Source of the DNA: Natronococcus pandeyae
Lineage (GTDB): Archaea; Halobacteriota; Halobacteria; Halobacteriales; Natrialbaceae
Assembly (NCBI RefSeq): GCF_008122205.1
Contig: NZ_PHNJ01000003.1
Location: forward strand, 391,219-455,218
Direction: 5' to 3'
Length of the DNA: 64,000 bases
Shown here: positions 1-9,961 of the stretch, one piece after another
How the letters are laid out: each line of letters starts with the position of its first letter
Numbering within the stretch: position 1 is the first letter of the stretch
Notes under the pieces: generated by a model
The model's input: the letters and a program-made list of their open reading frames with translations, nothing else
Told to the model about the DNA's origin: nothing
The model's database searches: none
Translations under genes and position numbers: made by a program

Positions 1-867
1 AAGAGCGGCGTGATCAACATCGGGCTCGAGGGGCTGCTCATCGTCTCGGCGTTCTCGGCCATCATCGTGACGTTCTGGCTGGGATCGGGCGAGTCGACGA
101 TGCTGCTCTCTCACCACTGGTGGGGCTTCGCGGTTGGCGTCCTCGCGAGCACCCTCTTCGCGCTGATCTTCGCCATCGTCTGCATCGACTTCAAAGCCGA
201 CCAGATCATCGCGGGGCTCGCAGTCTGGCTGATCGCGCTCGGACTCGCTCCGTTCGCCTCCCGGATCGTCTTCGACAGCCCGAACACCGCCGGCGTCGGA
301 CGATTCCAGAACGTGACGATCCCGGTGCTGTCGGAGATCCCGTTCTTCGGCTACCTGCTGTTCGACACGCCGCCGCAGGTGTACCTCATGCTCGGGGCCA
401 CCGCCGTGGGCTGGTACCTGCTCAACCGGACGGCGTTCGGCCGCTGGGTCGTCGCCAGCGGCGAGAACCCGAAGGCGCTCGACACGGCGGGCGTCGACGT
501 TCGCAAGGTGCGCTACGCCGCGGTGGTGCTCTCTGGCGTCTTCGCGGGCCTCGGCGGGGCCGGCTTCGCGCTCGGCCAACTCGGCACGTTCGCCGGCGGC
601 GGCGAGACGGCCATCGGCGGCCGCGGCTTCATCGCCATCGCGACCTATCTCTTCGCGAACTACCACCCGATCGGCGCGCTCGGCGGCTCGTTCCTCTTCG
701 CGGGGCTCGAGGCGCTCCAGATTCAGCTCCAGAACCTCGGCTACGCGGTTCCAACGGAGCTCATCCGGACGATCCCGTACGTGACGGTGATCGTCGTCCT
801 CGTCTTCGTCGGCAAGACCCGGCTGCCGGAGGCGGCCGGCGAGGCCTACGACAGCGACGAGGACTGA
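1..867 (+). CDS. ABC transporter permease, nucleoside/BMP type (5' end outside window)
   Basis: Inner-membrane permease of a BMP-family sugar/nucleoside ABC importer. The reading frame is open from base 1 and begins with 'SGVINIGLEG', the conserved start of the second permease (YufQ-like) of these systems, so only a short N-terminal part is missing. It is highly hydrophobic with about 7-8 membrane segments and ends in a short acidic tail. The ATPase, first permease and binding protein would be expected upstream, outside the window. Cytidine deaminase follows on the same strand and uridine phosphorylase lies beyond, which argues for a nucleoside substrate. Family assignment is firm; the substrate is inferred from neighbours. 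Confidence 0.85.
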   Translation, partial: KSGVINIGLEGLLIVSAFSAIIVTFWLGSGESTMLLSHHWWGFAVGVLASTLFALIFAIVCIDFKADQIIAGLAVWLIALGLAPFASRIVFDSPNTAGVGRFQNVTIPVLSEIPFFGYLLFDTPPQVYLMLGATAVGWYLLNRTAFGRWVVASGENPKALDTAGVDVRKVRYAAVVLSGVFAGLGGAGFALGQLGTFAGGGETAIGGRGFIAIATYLFANYHPIGALGGSFLFAGLEALQIQLQNLGYAVPTELIRTIPYVTVIVVLVFVGKTRLPEAAGEAYDSDED

Positions 868-1015
868 TACGGACCGCTGTGAGTCATTTCCGGAGCAACC
901 GCAGGACGGCTCGCGGTTGCCCCGGTAAACAGTTACAGCGGACCGTCTGAGCGGTCGATCGCTCCCGTCCGCGTCGGGTCGGTGCCTTCTTGGATCGCAT
1001 CGACGTATCGTGTCC

Positions 1016-1408
1016 ATGAACGAACTGATCGACGCCGCCCGCGAAATCCAGTCGCAGGCTCACATTCCCTACTCCGAGTATCCGGTCGGTGCCGCCCTCG
1101 AGACGACCGACGGGGAGGTATTCGTCGGCTGTAACCTCGAGAACGCGAACTTCAGCAACAGCCTTCACGCCGAGGAGGTCGCCATCGCCGAGGCGGTCAA
1201 GGAGGGCCACCGCGACTTCGAACGGATCGCCGTCAGCTCCGGCCGCCGAGACGGCGTCACGCCCTGTGGGATGTGCCGGCAGACGCTCTCGGAGTTCTGC
1301 GACGAGGACCTCGTCGTGCTCTGTGACGAGGGTGAGGACGAACCGGTTTCGGAGTACACGCTCGGAGAACTGCTGCCGGATACGATCACGCAAGAAACGC
1401 TCGAGTAG
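1016..1408 (+). CDS. cdd: cytidine deaminase
   Basis: Zinc hydrolase that deaminates cytidine and deoxycytidine to uridine and deoxyuridine in pyrimidine salvage. The 130-residue size fits the homotetrameric class. The zinc site is visible as 'LHAEEVAI' (His ligand and catalytic Glu) and 'PCGMCRQ' (two Cys ligands); 'CNLENANFSN' matches the substrate-binding segment. A GTG at 1010 two codons upstream is an alternative start; the ATG at 1016 is preferred because it aligns with the family N-terminus. It sits 148 bp after the nucleoside permease and before uridine phosphorylase, so uptake, deamination and phosphorolysis are grouped. Confidence 0.93.
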   Translation: MNELIDAAREIQSQAHIPYSEYPVGAALETTDGEVFVGCNLENANFSNSLHAEEVAIAEAVKEGHRDFERIAVSSGRRDGVTPCGMCRQTLSEFCDEDLVVLCDEGEDEPVSEYTLGELLPDTITQETLE

Positions 1409-1441
1409 CGGACGCAAAGGCCCGAGGAACGCGCCGACGGT

Positions 1442-1879
1442 TCAGTTTCCGGTGCGTTCCTCGAGTCGATCCCGCAGAATCGTCCGGTGACACCGCTTCT
1501 TCTCGGTGTTCTCGTAGCAGACCAGCGCCAGCGACTCGCCGGACGCGAGGCGATCCGCGAGAGACTCGAGCGCCGACTGTGCCTCCGTCGAGTCCTCGAG
1601 ATGGCGCCGGTACTGCTCGCCGAACTCGACCTGCTCCCACGCGGCGTTGTGCGCGCCCTCCTCACAGAGCCCCTGCATCTTCAGCTCGTCTTCGGTCTGC
1701 CGGATCGACTCGAGCACGTCGGCAGGCGGGCCGAGTTCGGGGACGTTCTCGTCGACGGCCGCGTGGAACCACGGCGTCGGACTGCGGACGACGCCGACCA
1801 GCGTCGCGTCCGGCGGTAGATCGGCCAGATCGTGCTGTAGCGCGGCCACGTACGTGTCCGTGAGCGTGGCGTCTCCCAT
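1442..1879 (-). CDS. DUF488-family protein
   Basis: Cytosolic protein of about 145 residues. The C-terminal motif 'LVCYENTEKKRCHRTIL' (Cys, then Cys-His-Arg) is the signature of DUF488, a family of unknown biochemical activity. The ATG at 1879 was chosen because a TATATA box is centred about 28 bp upstream, as expected for a leaderless transcript; an in-frame ATG at 1903 would lie in the promoter itself. It is convergent with cdd and divergent from uridine phosphorylase, with which it appears to share the same TATA element. No direct functional evidence links it to nucleosides other than position. Confidence 0.75.
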   Translation of the reverse strand: MGDATLTDTYVAALQHDLADLPPDATLVGVVRSPTPWFHAAVDENVPELGPPADVLESIRQTEDELKMQGLCEEGAHNAAWEQVEFGEQYRRHLEDSTEAQSALESLADRLASGESLALVCYENTEKKRCHRTILRDRLEERTGN

Positions 1880-1902
1880 GGTCGGGCTACGGCCGCCCGG
1901 CA

Positions 1903-1910
1903 TTTATATA
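1903..1910. promoter_or_regulatory. Shared bidirectional TATA box for DUF488 gene and uridine phosphorylase
   Basis: The palindromic core TATATA (1905-1910, preceded by TT) lies about 28 bp from the minus-strand ATG at 1879 and about 31 bp from the plus-strand ATG at 1939. Both distances fit leaderless archaeal transcription, so one element may serve both divergent genes. The whole intergenic region is only 59 bp and holds no other TATA-like stretch. Confidence 0.6.
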
Positions 1911-1938
1911 CAGCGCGGGTGCGAATCGGCGGACCCGA

Positions 1939-2763
1939 ATGCCCGGAGACAGTGAAGATCCGAACGCCGACGTACAGTACCACCTCGAGGTCGACGCGGA
2001 CGACGTCGCGGACACCGTGCTTTTGCCGGGAAACCCCGAGCGACTCGAGGTCATCGTCGACTACTGGGACGACCACGAGATGCGGGCCCACCACCGTGAG
2101 TACCGGACTGCAACCGGGAGCTACGAGGGGACGCCCATCTCGGTCACCTCGACCGGAATCGGGAGTCCGTCCGCCGCGATAGCCGTCGAGGAACTCGCCC
2201 GCGTCGGTAGCGATACGTTCATTCGGGTCGGCTCCTGCGGCGCGGTCCAGCCCGAGATGGACGTCGGCGACCTCGTGATCACGACCGGCGGCCTCCGCCA
2301 GGAGGGGACCAGCGACGAGTACGTCCGGGAGGACTACCCCGCCGTCGCCGACTACGAGGTCGTCGCCGCGTTAGTCGCCGCAGCCGAGCGCCTCGGCTAC
2401 GACTACCACACCGGCGTCACGATGAGCGCCGACTCCTTCTACGCCGGCCAGGGTCGGCCCGGCTTCGAAGGGTTCGAGGCGGCCGGCTCCACGGATCTGG
2501 TCGACCAACTCGCCGAGGCGAACGTCAAGAACATCGAGATGGAGGCGAGCGCCATCCTCACGCTGGCGAGCATCTACGGACTCCGCGCGGGCGCGGTCTG
2601 TACCGTCTACGCCGACCGACAGGGCGGCGAGTTCAGCAAGGAGGGCGAGTCACGCGCCGCCGAGACCGCCACGCTCGCGACCCACCTGCTCGCGAAAATG
2701 GACGAGAAAAAGCGCGAGGTGGGCGTCGACCGCTGGCACGCTGGCCTCTCGCTCGAGGACTGA
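1939..2763 (+). CDS. udp: nucleoside phosphorylase, uridine phosphorylase type
   Basis: Phosphorolytic cleavage of uridine to uracil and ribose 1-phosphate. The 274-residue protein shows the NP-I family landmarks: 'VLLPGNPERLE' near the N-terminus, 'TSTGIGSPSAAIAVEEL' (phosphate-binding glycine-rich turn), 'IRVGSCGAVQ', and 'NIEMEASAILTLA' (the ribose-binding Glu-Met-Glu). In haloarchaea the ribose 1-phosphate is known to feed a non-carboxylating pentose bisphosphate pathway. The ATG at 1939 is placed about 31 bp after the shared TATA box. Position next to the nucleoside permease and cytidine deaminase supports uridine over purine substrates, though close paralogues act on other nucleosides. 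Confidence 0.9.
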   Translation: MPGDSEDPNADVQYHLEVDADDVADTVLLPGNPERLEVIVDYWDDHEMRAHHREYRTATGSYEGTPISVTSTGIGSPSAAIAVEELARVGSDTFIRVGSCGAVQPEMDVGDLVITTGGLRQEGTSDEYVREDYPAVADYEVVAALVAAAERLGYDYHTGVTMSADSFYAGQGRPGFEGFEAAGSTDLVDQLAEANVKNIEMEASAILTLASIYGLRAGAVCTVYADRQGGEFSKEGESRAAETATLATHLLAKMDEKKREVGVDRWHAGLSLED

Positions 2764-3005
2764 GACTGACGATTCAGTTGGTCTCGAGTTGCTCGTTCTC
2801 GTGGAGCCGCTGGATCCGCGTCTCGAGATCGACACCCTTGTTCTCGAACCTCCTGACACGCTACACGCAGTCGTGACTGGATCTCGAGTTCGACATCCCT
2901 CGTTCTTCAGTTCCGATCGATCACCCCTCGTCTTTCGAGAGGTCAAAAGAGTATCGCTACTCATGGCGAACAGCACCGTTCGTGAACGGAACCTTCGGCT
3001 CCGAG

Positions 3006-3773
3006 CTACTCTCGAATCCGGACGATACCGTCCTCGAAGACCTTCCGATTCGGCACGATGTACTCCTCGGAGTCGTCCTCGATCTTCGTGACGAAGAGGT
3101 CGACCTCCTGGACGATGCCGACCTGTTCGCCGATTCGAACCCGGTCGCCGATACCGTACGGCTGGTTGAGGAGGAGGTAGATCCCGGCCGCGCTCGAGAC
3201 CAGGAAATCCTGGAAGGCGTAGGCGCCGACGAGAACGAGGCCCGCAGCGTAGACGGTGAGCAGAATCATCAGCGCGAGAACGTGAACGCCGATTTGGCCC
3301 AGCGCGATGATCAGCGCGACGTAGAGAACGGAGTACTTGACGAGTTTCGGGAGCAGGGAGACCTCCGGCAGTTTGACGCCGCGGAGATACTCGCTGACGG
3401 CAAGTTCCATCTTGTCCGCGACAACGAACCCCACGATCACGACGAGAACGGCGACGAACACCTGCGGGATGAACTCCGTCACGCGCAGCCAGAAGGCGTC
3501 AGTATCGAGCAACTGGGCGATGTGGATCGCCGTCAGCACGGCGATCCCGTAGATGAACCAGGCGCTCAACCGGGCGACGATCTCGACCGTCGACGTCCCG
3601 AGCGATTGAGCCGTCCGCTCGAACGGCGTCCCCTCGACGGCCTCCGGCACGCCCGAGGCCGTCAGCAACTCCTCGTTGAGTCGGCCGACCAGATAGCCGA
3701 CGACGACACCCAGAATCAATACCGCCGTCGCGATGACCGCTGGCTCGTCGATGAGCGTCTGCCAGTCTACCAT
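3006..3773 (-). CDS. MscS-family mechanosensitive channel-like membrane protein
   Basis: 255-residue membrane protein with about five hydrophobic segments followed by a short MscS beta-domain: 'GAYAFQDFLVSSAAGIYLLL', 'GDRVRIGEQVGIVQEVDL' and 'EEYIVPNRKVFEDGIVRI'. The large cytosolic cage domain of E. coli MscS is absent, as in many short archaeal members. It likely releases solutes on hypo-osmotic shock. It begins 2 bp after the stop of the diadenylate cyclase gene, so the two are almost certainly co-transcribed. That pairs a c-di-AMP producer with an ion channel, consistent with osmotic regulation. Confidence 0.85.
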   Translation of the reverse strand: MVDWQTLIDEPAVIATAVLILGVVVGYLVGRLNEELLTASGVPEAVEGTPFERTAQSLGTSTVEIVARLSAWFIYGIAVLTAIHIAQLLDTDAFWLRVTEFIPQVFVAVLVVIVGFVVADKMELAVSEYLRGVKLPEVSLLPKLVKYSVLYVALIIALGQIGVHVLALMILLTVYAAGLVLVGAYAFQDFLVSSAAGIYLLLNQPYGIGDRVRIGEQVGIVQEVDLFVTKIEDDSEEYIVPNRKVFEDGIVRIRE

Positions 3774-3775
3774 AC

Positions 3776-4588
3776 TCAGTACGCCTCCGGATCGACCTCC
3801 AGAATGAGCTCTCCGGCCTTGAACGCCCGGACCAGCCCATCGCTCTCCGAGAGCACGATCGCGATCGCGTTCGTGTCTCGGGTGATCGCACCGCCGGCCA
3901 TGTGGCGGGCACCCAGCCCCTTCGGAATGTCGACCCCCTCCGCGGACGGCTCGAGGTATCGGTACGCGGAGACGATCTTGCCCGCGTCCGAAATGACGAA
4001 CGCACCGTCGAGCCGGGAGAACTCCTTCAGCATCACGTTCACGATCGGATCGCCGACGTGGACGTGGGACTTCTCGAACGGGTTGTACGACAGCGGCCGA
4101 GACTTGTTCATCACTTTGCCCGCGTCACCGACGATGAACAGCGCGCCGACCGGCTTCCCTTTCTGTCCCTTCTGTCCCAGTTCGATCGCCAGTTCCAGCA
4201 CCGACTTGATGACCTCGGGATCCGCGCGGGACCGCGCGAACAGATCGTAGATCCCGGTGTGGGAGTCCGCGTCTGCCCGCACGCGAGACACCGTATCGAT
4301 GTCGTCGCTGAAGACGCTCGTCGCGCAGGCCAGTGTGTCGCCGTCCTCGATGATGTCCTGGTTGAGCGCCCCCTCGAGCCCGAAGCGGATCCGGTCGGAG
4401 ATGTTGTCGAACTCGAGCGGCAGTTCGACGAACGTCTCCGCGCTGACGTCGTTCTCGGTTCCGACGACGATTACGTCGACCTCGTCCACCTCGACGAACC
4501 GTTCGTAGTACGATCCGCTCGGCGAGAAGAGCGCAGCGGCGTCGACATTCGAGAAGAGATCCCCGAACACATCGTCTAACCCGGCCAT
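3776..4588 (-). CDS. dacZ: diadenylate cyclase (DAC domain), DacZ
   Basis: Makes cyclic di-AMP from two ATP. The 270-residue protein has an archaeal N-terminal domain and a C-terminal DisA_N/DAC domain from about residue 125. The two catalytic motifs are visible: 'LDGAFVISDAG' (DGA at 194-196) and 'ARHMAGGAITRDTNAIAIVL' (RHxxA at about 228). In Haloferax volcanii DacZ is essential and affects osmotic behaviour. The ATG at 4588 lies about 28 bp after a 'cttatt' TATA box (4613-4620, minus strand), so the message is probably leaderless. It is the first gene of a two-gene operon with an MscS-like channel. Confidence 0.92.
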   Translation of the reverse strand: MAGLDDVFGDLFSNVDAAALFSPSGSYYERFVEVDEVDVIVVGTENDVSAETFVELPLEFDNISDRIRFGLEGALNQDIIEDGDTLACATSVFSDDIDTVSRVRADADSHTGIYDLFARSRADPEVIKSVLELAIELGQKGQKGKPVGALFIVGDAGKVMNKSRPLSYNPFEKSHVHVGDPIVNVMLKEFSRLDGAFVISDAGKIVSAYRYLEPSAEGVDIPKGLGARHMAGGAITRDTNAIAIVLSESDGLVRAFKAGELILEVDPEAY

Positions 4589-4893
4589 TGCTCATACAAG
4601 CCGTTCCCGCGCGAATAAGCGTTGTGGAGTGTCTGACGTTCGTATGACAAAGAGTATCACAGGAGTGCTCGACGAGCAGAACAGCCGCGTAGGGCCGGAT
4701 CTATCGACTCCGCGGCTTCTGGCGGGGTGGAGACAGTGGCGACGTTGAACGGAATAATATTGGAGAGGAGACATGTCATGCCGGCGGTCTCGACGTCTTC
4801 TCAGGGATCGTTCAAGACGAAGCTACGGGTATTGAAGAGCGGATATGTGAAGGCGGACGTTTAGATGCAATATCTGTTATCGTGAATGTATAG
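4589..4893. other. Intergenic region, divergent promoters
   Basis: 305 bp between the divergent dacZ and the secreted hydrolase. It holds the dacZ TATA box (4613-4620) at the left end. The right end is AT-rich ('ggaataatatt' near 4750 and 'tttagatgc' near 4860, the latter about 30 bp before the ATG at 4894). No coding signal was found on either strand. Confidence 0.5.
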
Positions 4894-5754
4894 ATGAATG
4901 GAAATTCACCGACACGGAGAACATACATGAAACTGGCAGGCGCCACCGCACTCGCGGGGGCGGCGAGTCAGTCGGCCACGGCAAAGCAGCCACCCGAAGC
5001 CAATCAGTCGGTCGCGGCGGACGAGTCCTGCCCGGCCCGGTCCCCGATTCCGGACGGCGTCTGGACGCCGACGCCCGACGAGACGATCCTTCCCGACACC
5101 AAGTTCGAGACCGGCGTCTACGTCCGGGAGGCCAAACGCGACGGGCCGACGGCCGTCGTCGTCGCCGGACAGCACGGCTTCGAGCGGTCCGCCCAGGACG
5201 CCGCGATGCGTCTCGTCTCGCTCACCCCGAAGCAGGGAAAACTGGTCGTCATCCCGCACGCGGACGTGACCGCGATCCACGGTCACAGCTACAGCGGCGA
5301 CCTCGGCAACCTCAACCGCCACTGGCCGACCGGCGAGGAGCCGAAGTCCGAACTCGCTCGAGAACTCTGGAGCGTGATCGAAGAGTGCGATCCCGACGTG
5401 GCGTTCGACCTGCACGACTCGAAGGGTATCTACGGCAGCGACCTCGCCGACGGCGTCGGTCAGGCGATCTTCCCCACGCCGGAGGGCGTCGACGCCGCGA
5501 GTGAGGTCATCGACGGACTCAACGACCACTACATCGGCCCCTCGGAGTACTCCGACGAGTACCTGTTCACGCAGGGCAACGAGCAGTCGGGTTCCAATCC
5601 ACTGCTCAGCCACACGTTCGGCGGCGACCTCGAGATCCCAGGCTGGCTGATCGAGACGACGCGCTACGAAACGTCGCTCACGGATCGGGTCACGTGGTGT
5701 TTCGCGGCGACGGTCGGCTGTCTGGCGTATCACGGGCTCGAGTTCGATTTCTGA
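4894..5754 (+). CDS. Tat-exported M14/AstE-AspA-like zinc hydrolase
   Basis: 286-residue protein with a twin-arginine signal ('TRRTYMKLAGATALAGAA') and a probable cleavage near 'SATA-KQ', so it acts outside the membrane. The mature part resembles the succinylglutamate desuccinylase/aspartoacylase branch of the M14 zinc carboxypeptidase fold: 'VVVAGQHGFERSAQDAA' supplies the HxxE zinc ligands and 'DVAFDLHDSKGIYG' the later His. The substrate is unknown. It stands alone, divergent from dacZ, with tRNA-Leu repeats just downstream. A carboxypeptidase or a deacylase of secreted compounds are both possible. Confidence 0.72.
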   Translation: MNGNSPTRRTYMKLAGATALAGAASQSATAKQPPEANQSVAADESCPARSPIPDGVWTPTPDETILPDTKFETGVYVREAKRDGPTAVVVAGQHGFERSAQDAAMRLVSLTPKQGKLVVIPHADVTAIHGHSYSGDLGNLNRHWPTGEEPKSELARELWSVIEECDPDVAFDLHDSKGIYGSDLADGVGQAIFPTPEGVDAASEVIDGLNDHYIGPSEYSDEYLFTQGNEQSGSNPLLSHTFGGDLEIPGWLIETTRYETSLTDRVTWCFAATVGCLAYHGLEFDF

Positions 5755-5778
5755 AGCACCGTCGTTCGTGCAGAAAGA

Positions 5779-5932
5779 GCGGGACCGGATTCGAACAACG
5801 CGAAGACGTGCTCGCTCTCGCTGCGCGCGTCTTCTCTCGTTCAAAAACTCGTTTAGTGCGCGGGACCGGATTCGAACAACGCGAAGACGTGCTCGCTCTC
5901 GCTGCGCGCGTCTTCTCTCGTTCGAATCGGTC
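5779..5932 (-). repeat. Two copies of tRNA-Leu 3' end fused to a palindromic core
   Basis: Two blocks, 5779-5842 and 5860-5923, are identical over 64 bp. Each begins with the tRNA-Leu acceptor/T-arm sequence (same as 5973-5990 inside the true gene) up to 'cgaac', then departs into 'aacgcgaagacg', a roughly 20-nt spacer and 'cgtcttctctcgttc', the near reverse complement of the left arm. In the second copy the palindrome continues to 'gttcgaatcggtc' (ending 5932), so its right arm mirrors the T-arm and part of the acceptor-side sequence. The copies lie downstream of the tRNA in its transcription direction. Open reading frames across them are artefacts. Confidence 0.85.
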
Positions 5933-5969
5933 GGCGATGCTTCTCCTCGCGAAGTTGCTCGGAGAAGCA

Positions 5970-6054
5970 TGCGCGGGACCGGATTCGAACCGGCGGACCC
6001 CTACGGGACAGCGTCCTAAGCGCTGCGCCGTTGGCCTGGCTTGGCTACCCGCGC
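5970..6054 (-). tRNA. tRNA-Leu(TAG)
   Basis: Complete cloverleaf on the minus strand: acceptor GCGCGGG/CCCGCGC, D stem GCC/GGC, anticodon stem CAGCG/CGCTG with loop CTTAGGA (anticodon TAG, reading CUA-type leucine codons), a long class II variable arm, and T stem GCCGG/CCGGT around TTCGAAT. The discriminator is A, as expected for leucine. There is no intron and CCA is not encoded. Two truncated copies of its 3' end follow immediately downstream. Confidence 0.95.
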
Positions 6055-6100
6055 TCGTCCCTCGCTTGTCACGAATCGAGTAAGAAGCTGTCGATCCGAC

Positions 6101-6274
6101 TCACTCGTGTTTCACCGGCTCCTCGGGCGACCAGTCTGGTGGGACGATAAAGGTGACGTGTTCCGAATCGCGAAGCTGGTGGAGTTCAGCCGCCTGTTCG
6201 GCTAGCGACCGATCTCGGTACGGCATCTCGAGGCCGCAACCGGTACACACCAGCTTGCATGTTGGTTCCTTCAT
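6101..6274 (-). CDS. small CxxC protein, conserved hypothetical
   Basis: 57-residue protein with 'CKLVCTGCGLEMPYRD', giving three cysteines including one CxxC, then 'AEQAAELHQLRDSEHVTFIV' and an acidic end. It looks like a half zinc knuckle of a type common among small haloarchaeal proteins, possibly completed by dimerisation. The ATG at 6274 is preferred over a TTG at 6316. A weak AT-rich element ('ctactaaag', minus strand, about 6337-6346) could drive it. Function unknown. Confidence 0.6.
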   Translation of the reverse strand: MKEPTCKLVCTGCGLEMPYRDRSLAEQAAELHQLRDSEHVTFIVPPDWSPEEPVKHE

Positions 6275-6528
6275 GATAACGTGAACCGCCAGCCCCGACG
6301 GAGCGACGGACGTCAATGCAGGAATTGGTGGTTTGGGGCTTTAGTAGTTGTATCCTAGTGAAATCGCGGGTGAACGGCCGGTTTGCTGAGTCGTTCGTAG
6401 CTGAATGTTGTCGTTCCTAGCCCAGTATTGGCCGGCGAGACGATCGAATCGGCCTTCGATTACTGGCTCGCGTTCGAGACACTGACGCGGACCGTGGATT
6501 TATTTCGGATGGAGCGATACCTCGACGT

Positions 6529-6837
6529 ATGCACAGCGCCCGGGATCGCATCGAGTACGAATCCTGGCTCGAGAAACTCGAGCAGGCTGCCGACCGGCTG
6601 GAGCTGTCGAGCGAGGCACGATCGTGCGCCACGGAACTCTTCCTGACGGACGTCCCAGAGGCTGACCGGTCGAAGCAGGCACTGCTCGCGGCCAGCCTCT
6701 ACGCCGGTTCGCTCGTCGCCGGCGACGGTCGAACACAGGGTGCGGTCGCAGACGCCGCAGACGTCTCTCGACTCTCGATTCAGTCACGGTGGAAAACCCT
6801 GCTCGAGGACGCTGGACTCGAGCCGCCGCGCTGGTAA
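6529..6837 (+). CDS. single-repeat TFB-like cyclin-fold protein
   Basis: 102-residue protein resembling one cyclin repeat of archaeal transcription factor B: 'KQALLAASLYAGSLVAGDGR' matches the helix usually written as 'AAALYAA', followed by 'TQGAVADAADVSRLSIQSRW', the recognition-type helix-turn-helix. The N-terminal zinc ribbon, B-finger and second cyclin repeat of a full TFB are missing. A 'tttatt' box about 28 bp before the ATG (6498-6504) fits a leaderless message. It could bind DNA as a regulator; it cannot replace TFB. No operon partner is evident. Confidence 0.68.
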   Translation: MHSARDRIEYESWLEKLEQAADRLELSSEARSCATELFLTDVPEADRSKQALLAASLYAGSLVAGDGRTQGAVADAADVSRLSIQSRWKTLLEDAGLEPPRW

Positions 6838-6975
6838 CCGTTTCAGCGAGGCATTCCGATCCTGACTCCGCGTAAGTGTACGATACGTGGACGAAAACAG
6901 TGCCGGCGTCCGTAAACGTGACCACAAGCTGGCAGTCAGGGTGAACGAACAGTGACTGATGAACCGTTCAGTCGA

Positions 6976-7470
6976 TCAGTCGGGGTCCTGTCGACCCGTT
7001 TCGACGTCCGCCTCGAGAACCGTTCCGTGCTCGTCGATCTCGCCGTTGACGATTCGGGTACTCGAGATGATGTCGTCGTCGTCGGCGAGGACGTGCGGAA
7101 CGACGACGATCTCGAGGGGGTCGTGGCCGCGTTCGTGGCGAATCTCGTTGATACGCTTGCCGCCCTCGATGGTCTCCGGTGAGACGACCAGATACTCGAA
7201 CTGTGGCTCCGTCGCGATTCCGGTCGGCTCCTCCAGCGGCCGAATCTCGAACTCGCGGTCGTGTTCGATCGCGAGTGGCTCGAGTTCGTCCTCGAGAGCC
7301 TGCGTTCGTTCGTCGAACGATTTGACGTGTCGATCGACGTGGCGAGTCTGTGGTGCGAGTTCGTCGGTCGTCAGTCCCACGGTCACGTCTCCGAGTTCGA
7401 ACGCCCGTTCGAACAGCCGACGGTGGCCGTCGTGGACGGGGTCGAACGTCCCACCAAGCGCGACGTCCAT
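6976..7470 (-). CDS. coaD: phosphopantetheine adenylyltransferase, archaeal type
   Basis: Transfers AMP from ATP to 4'-phosphopantetheine in coenzyme A synthesis. The 164-residue protein has the nucleotidyltransferase motifs 'GGTFDPVHDGH' at residues 6-16 and 'ISSTRI' near the C-terminus, typical of the archaeal COG1019 group. The ATG at 7470 is fixed by a 'tttata' box about 27 bp upstream (7491-7498, minus strand); longer frames upstream run through that promoter. It is divergent from malic enzyme. The short tail after the STRI motif is normal for the family. Confidence 0.9.
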   Translation of the reverse strand: MDVALGGTFDPVHDGHRRLFERAFELGDVTVGLTTDELAPQTRHVDRHVKSFDERTQALEDELEPLAIEHDREFEIRPLEEPTGIATEPQFEYLVVSPETIEGGKRINEIRHERGHDPLEIVVVPHVLADDDDIISSTRIVNGEIDEHGTVLEADVETGRQDPD

Positions 7471-7609
7471 ACCCCACCTCACTGGCGCGGTGCGTATAAA
7501 ACGGTCGACTCCGTGAACGCGATTGGCCGTTACGTCTGAACGACTATTTCGACAGGCGTCGAACCCCTCTTTCACATTGTTTTTAGTGTCCCCCCACAGT
7601 GCCATCGGT

Positions 7610-9865
<2,256 letters not shown>

Positions 9866-9961
9866 CGACCGACCGCTTTCGAGTCGAACTGTCACGCGAG
9901 TGGACGTACATCGGATCGCTTTTGTCGGCTCACTGCTCGAGTTCCACCAGAGTCTCGCCGC

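Noticed and set aside
5779..5932. CRISPR-like direct repeats beside tRNA-Leu
   Set aside because: Only two copies with an 18-bp gap, internal palindrome, tRNA-derived ends, and no cas genes.
5768..6083. Open frames across the tRNA-Leu flank with repeated 'RDRIRTTRRRARSRCARLLS' text
   Set aside because: They are translations of the tRNA 3'-end copies and of the tRNA itself; no protein-coding signal.
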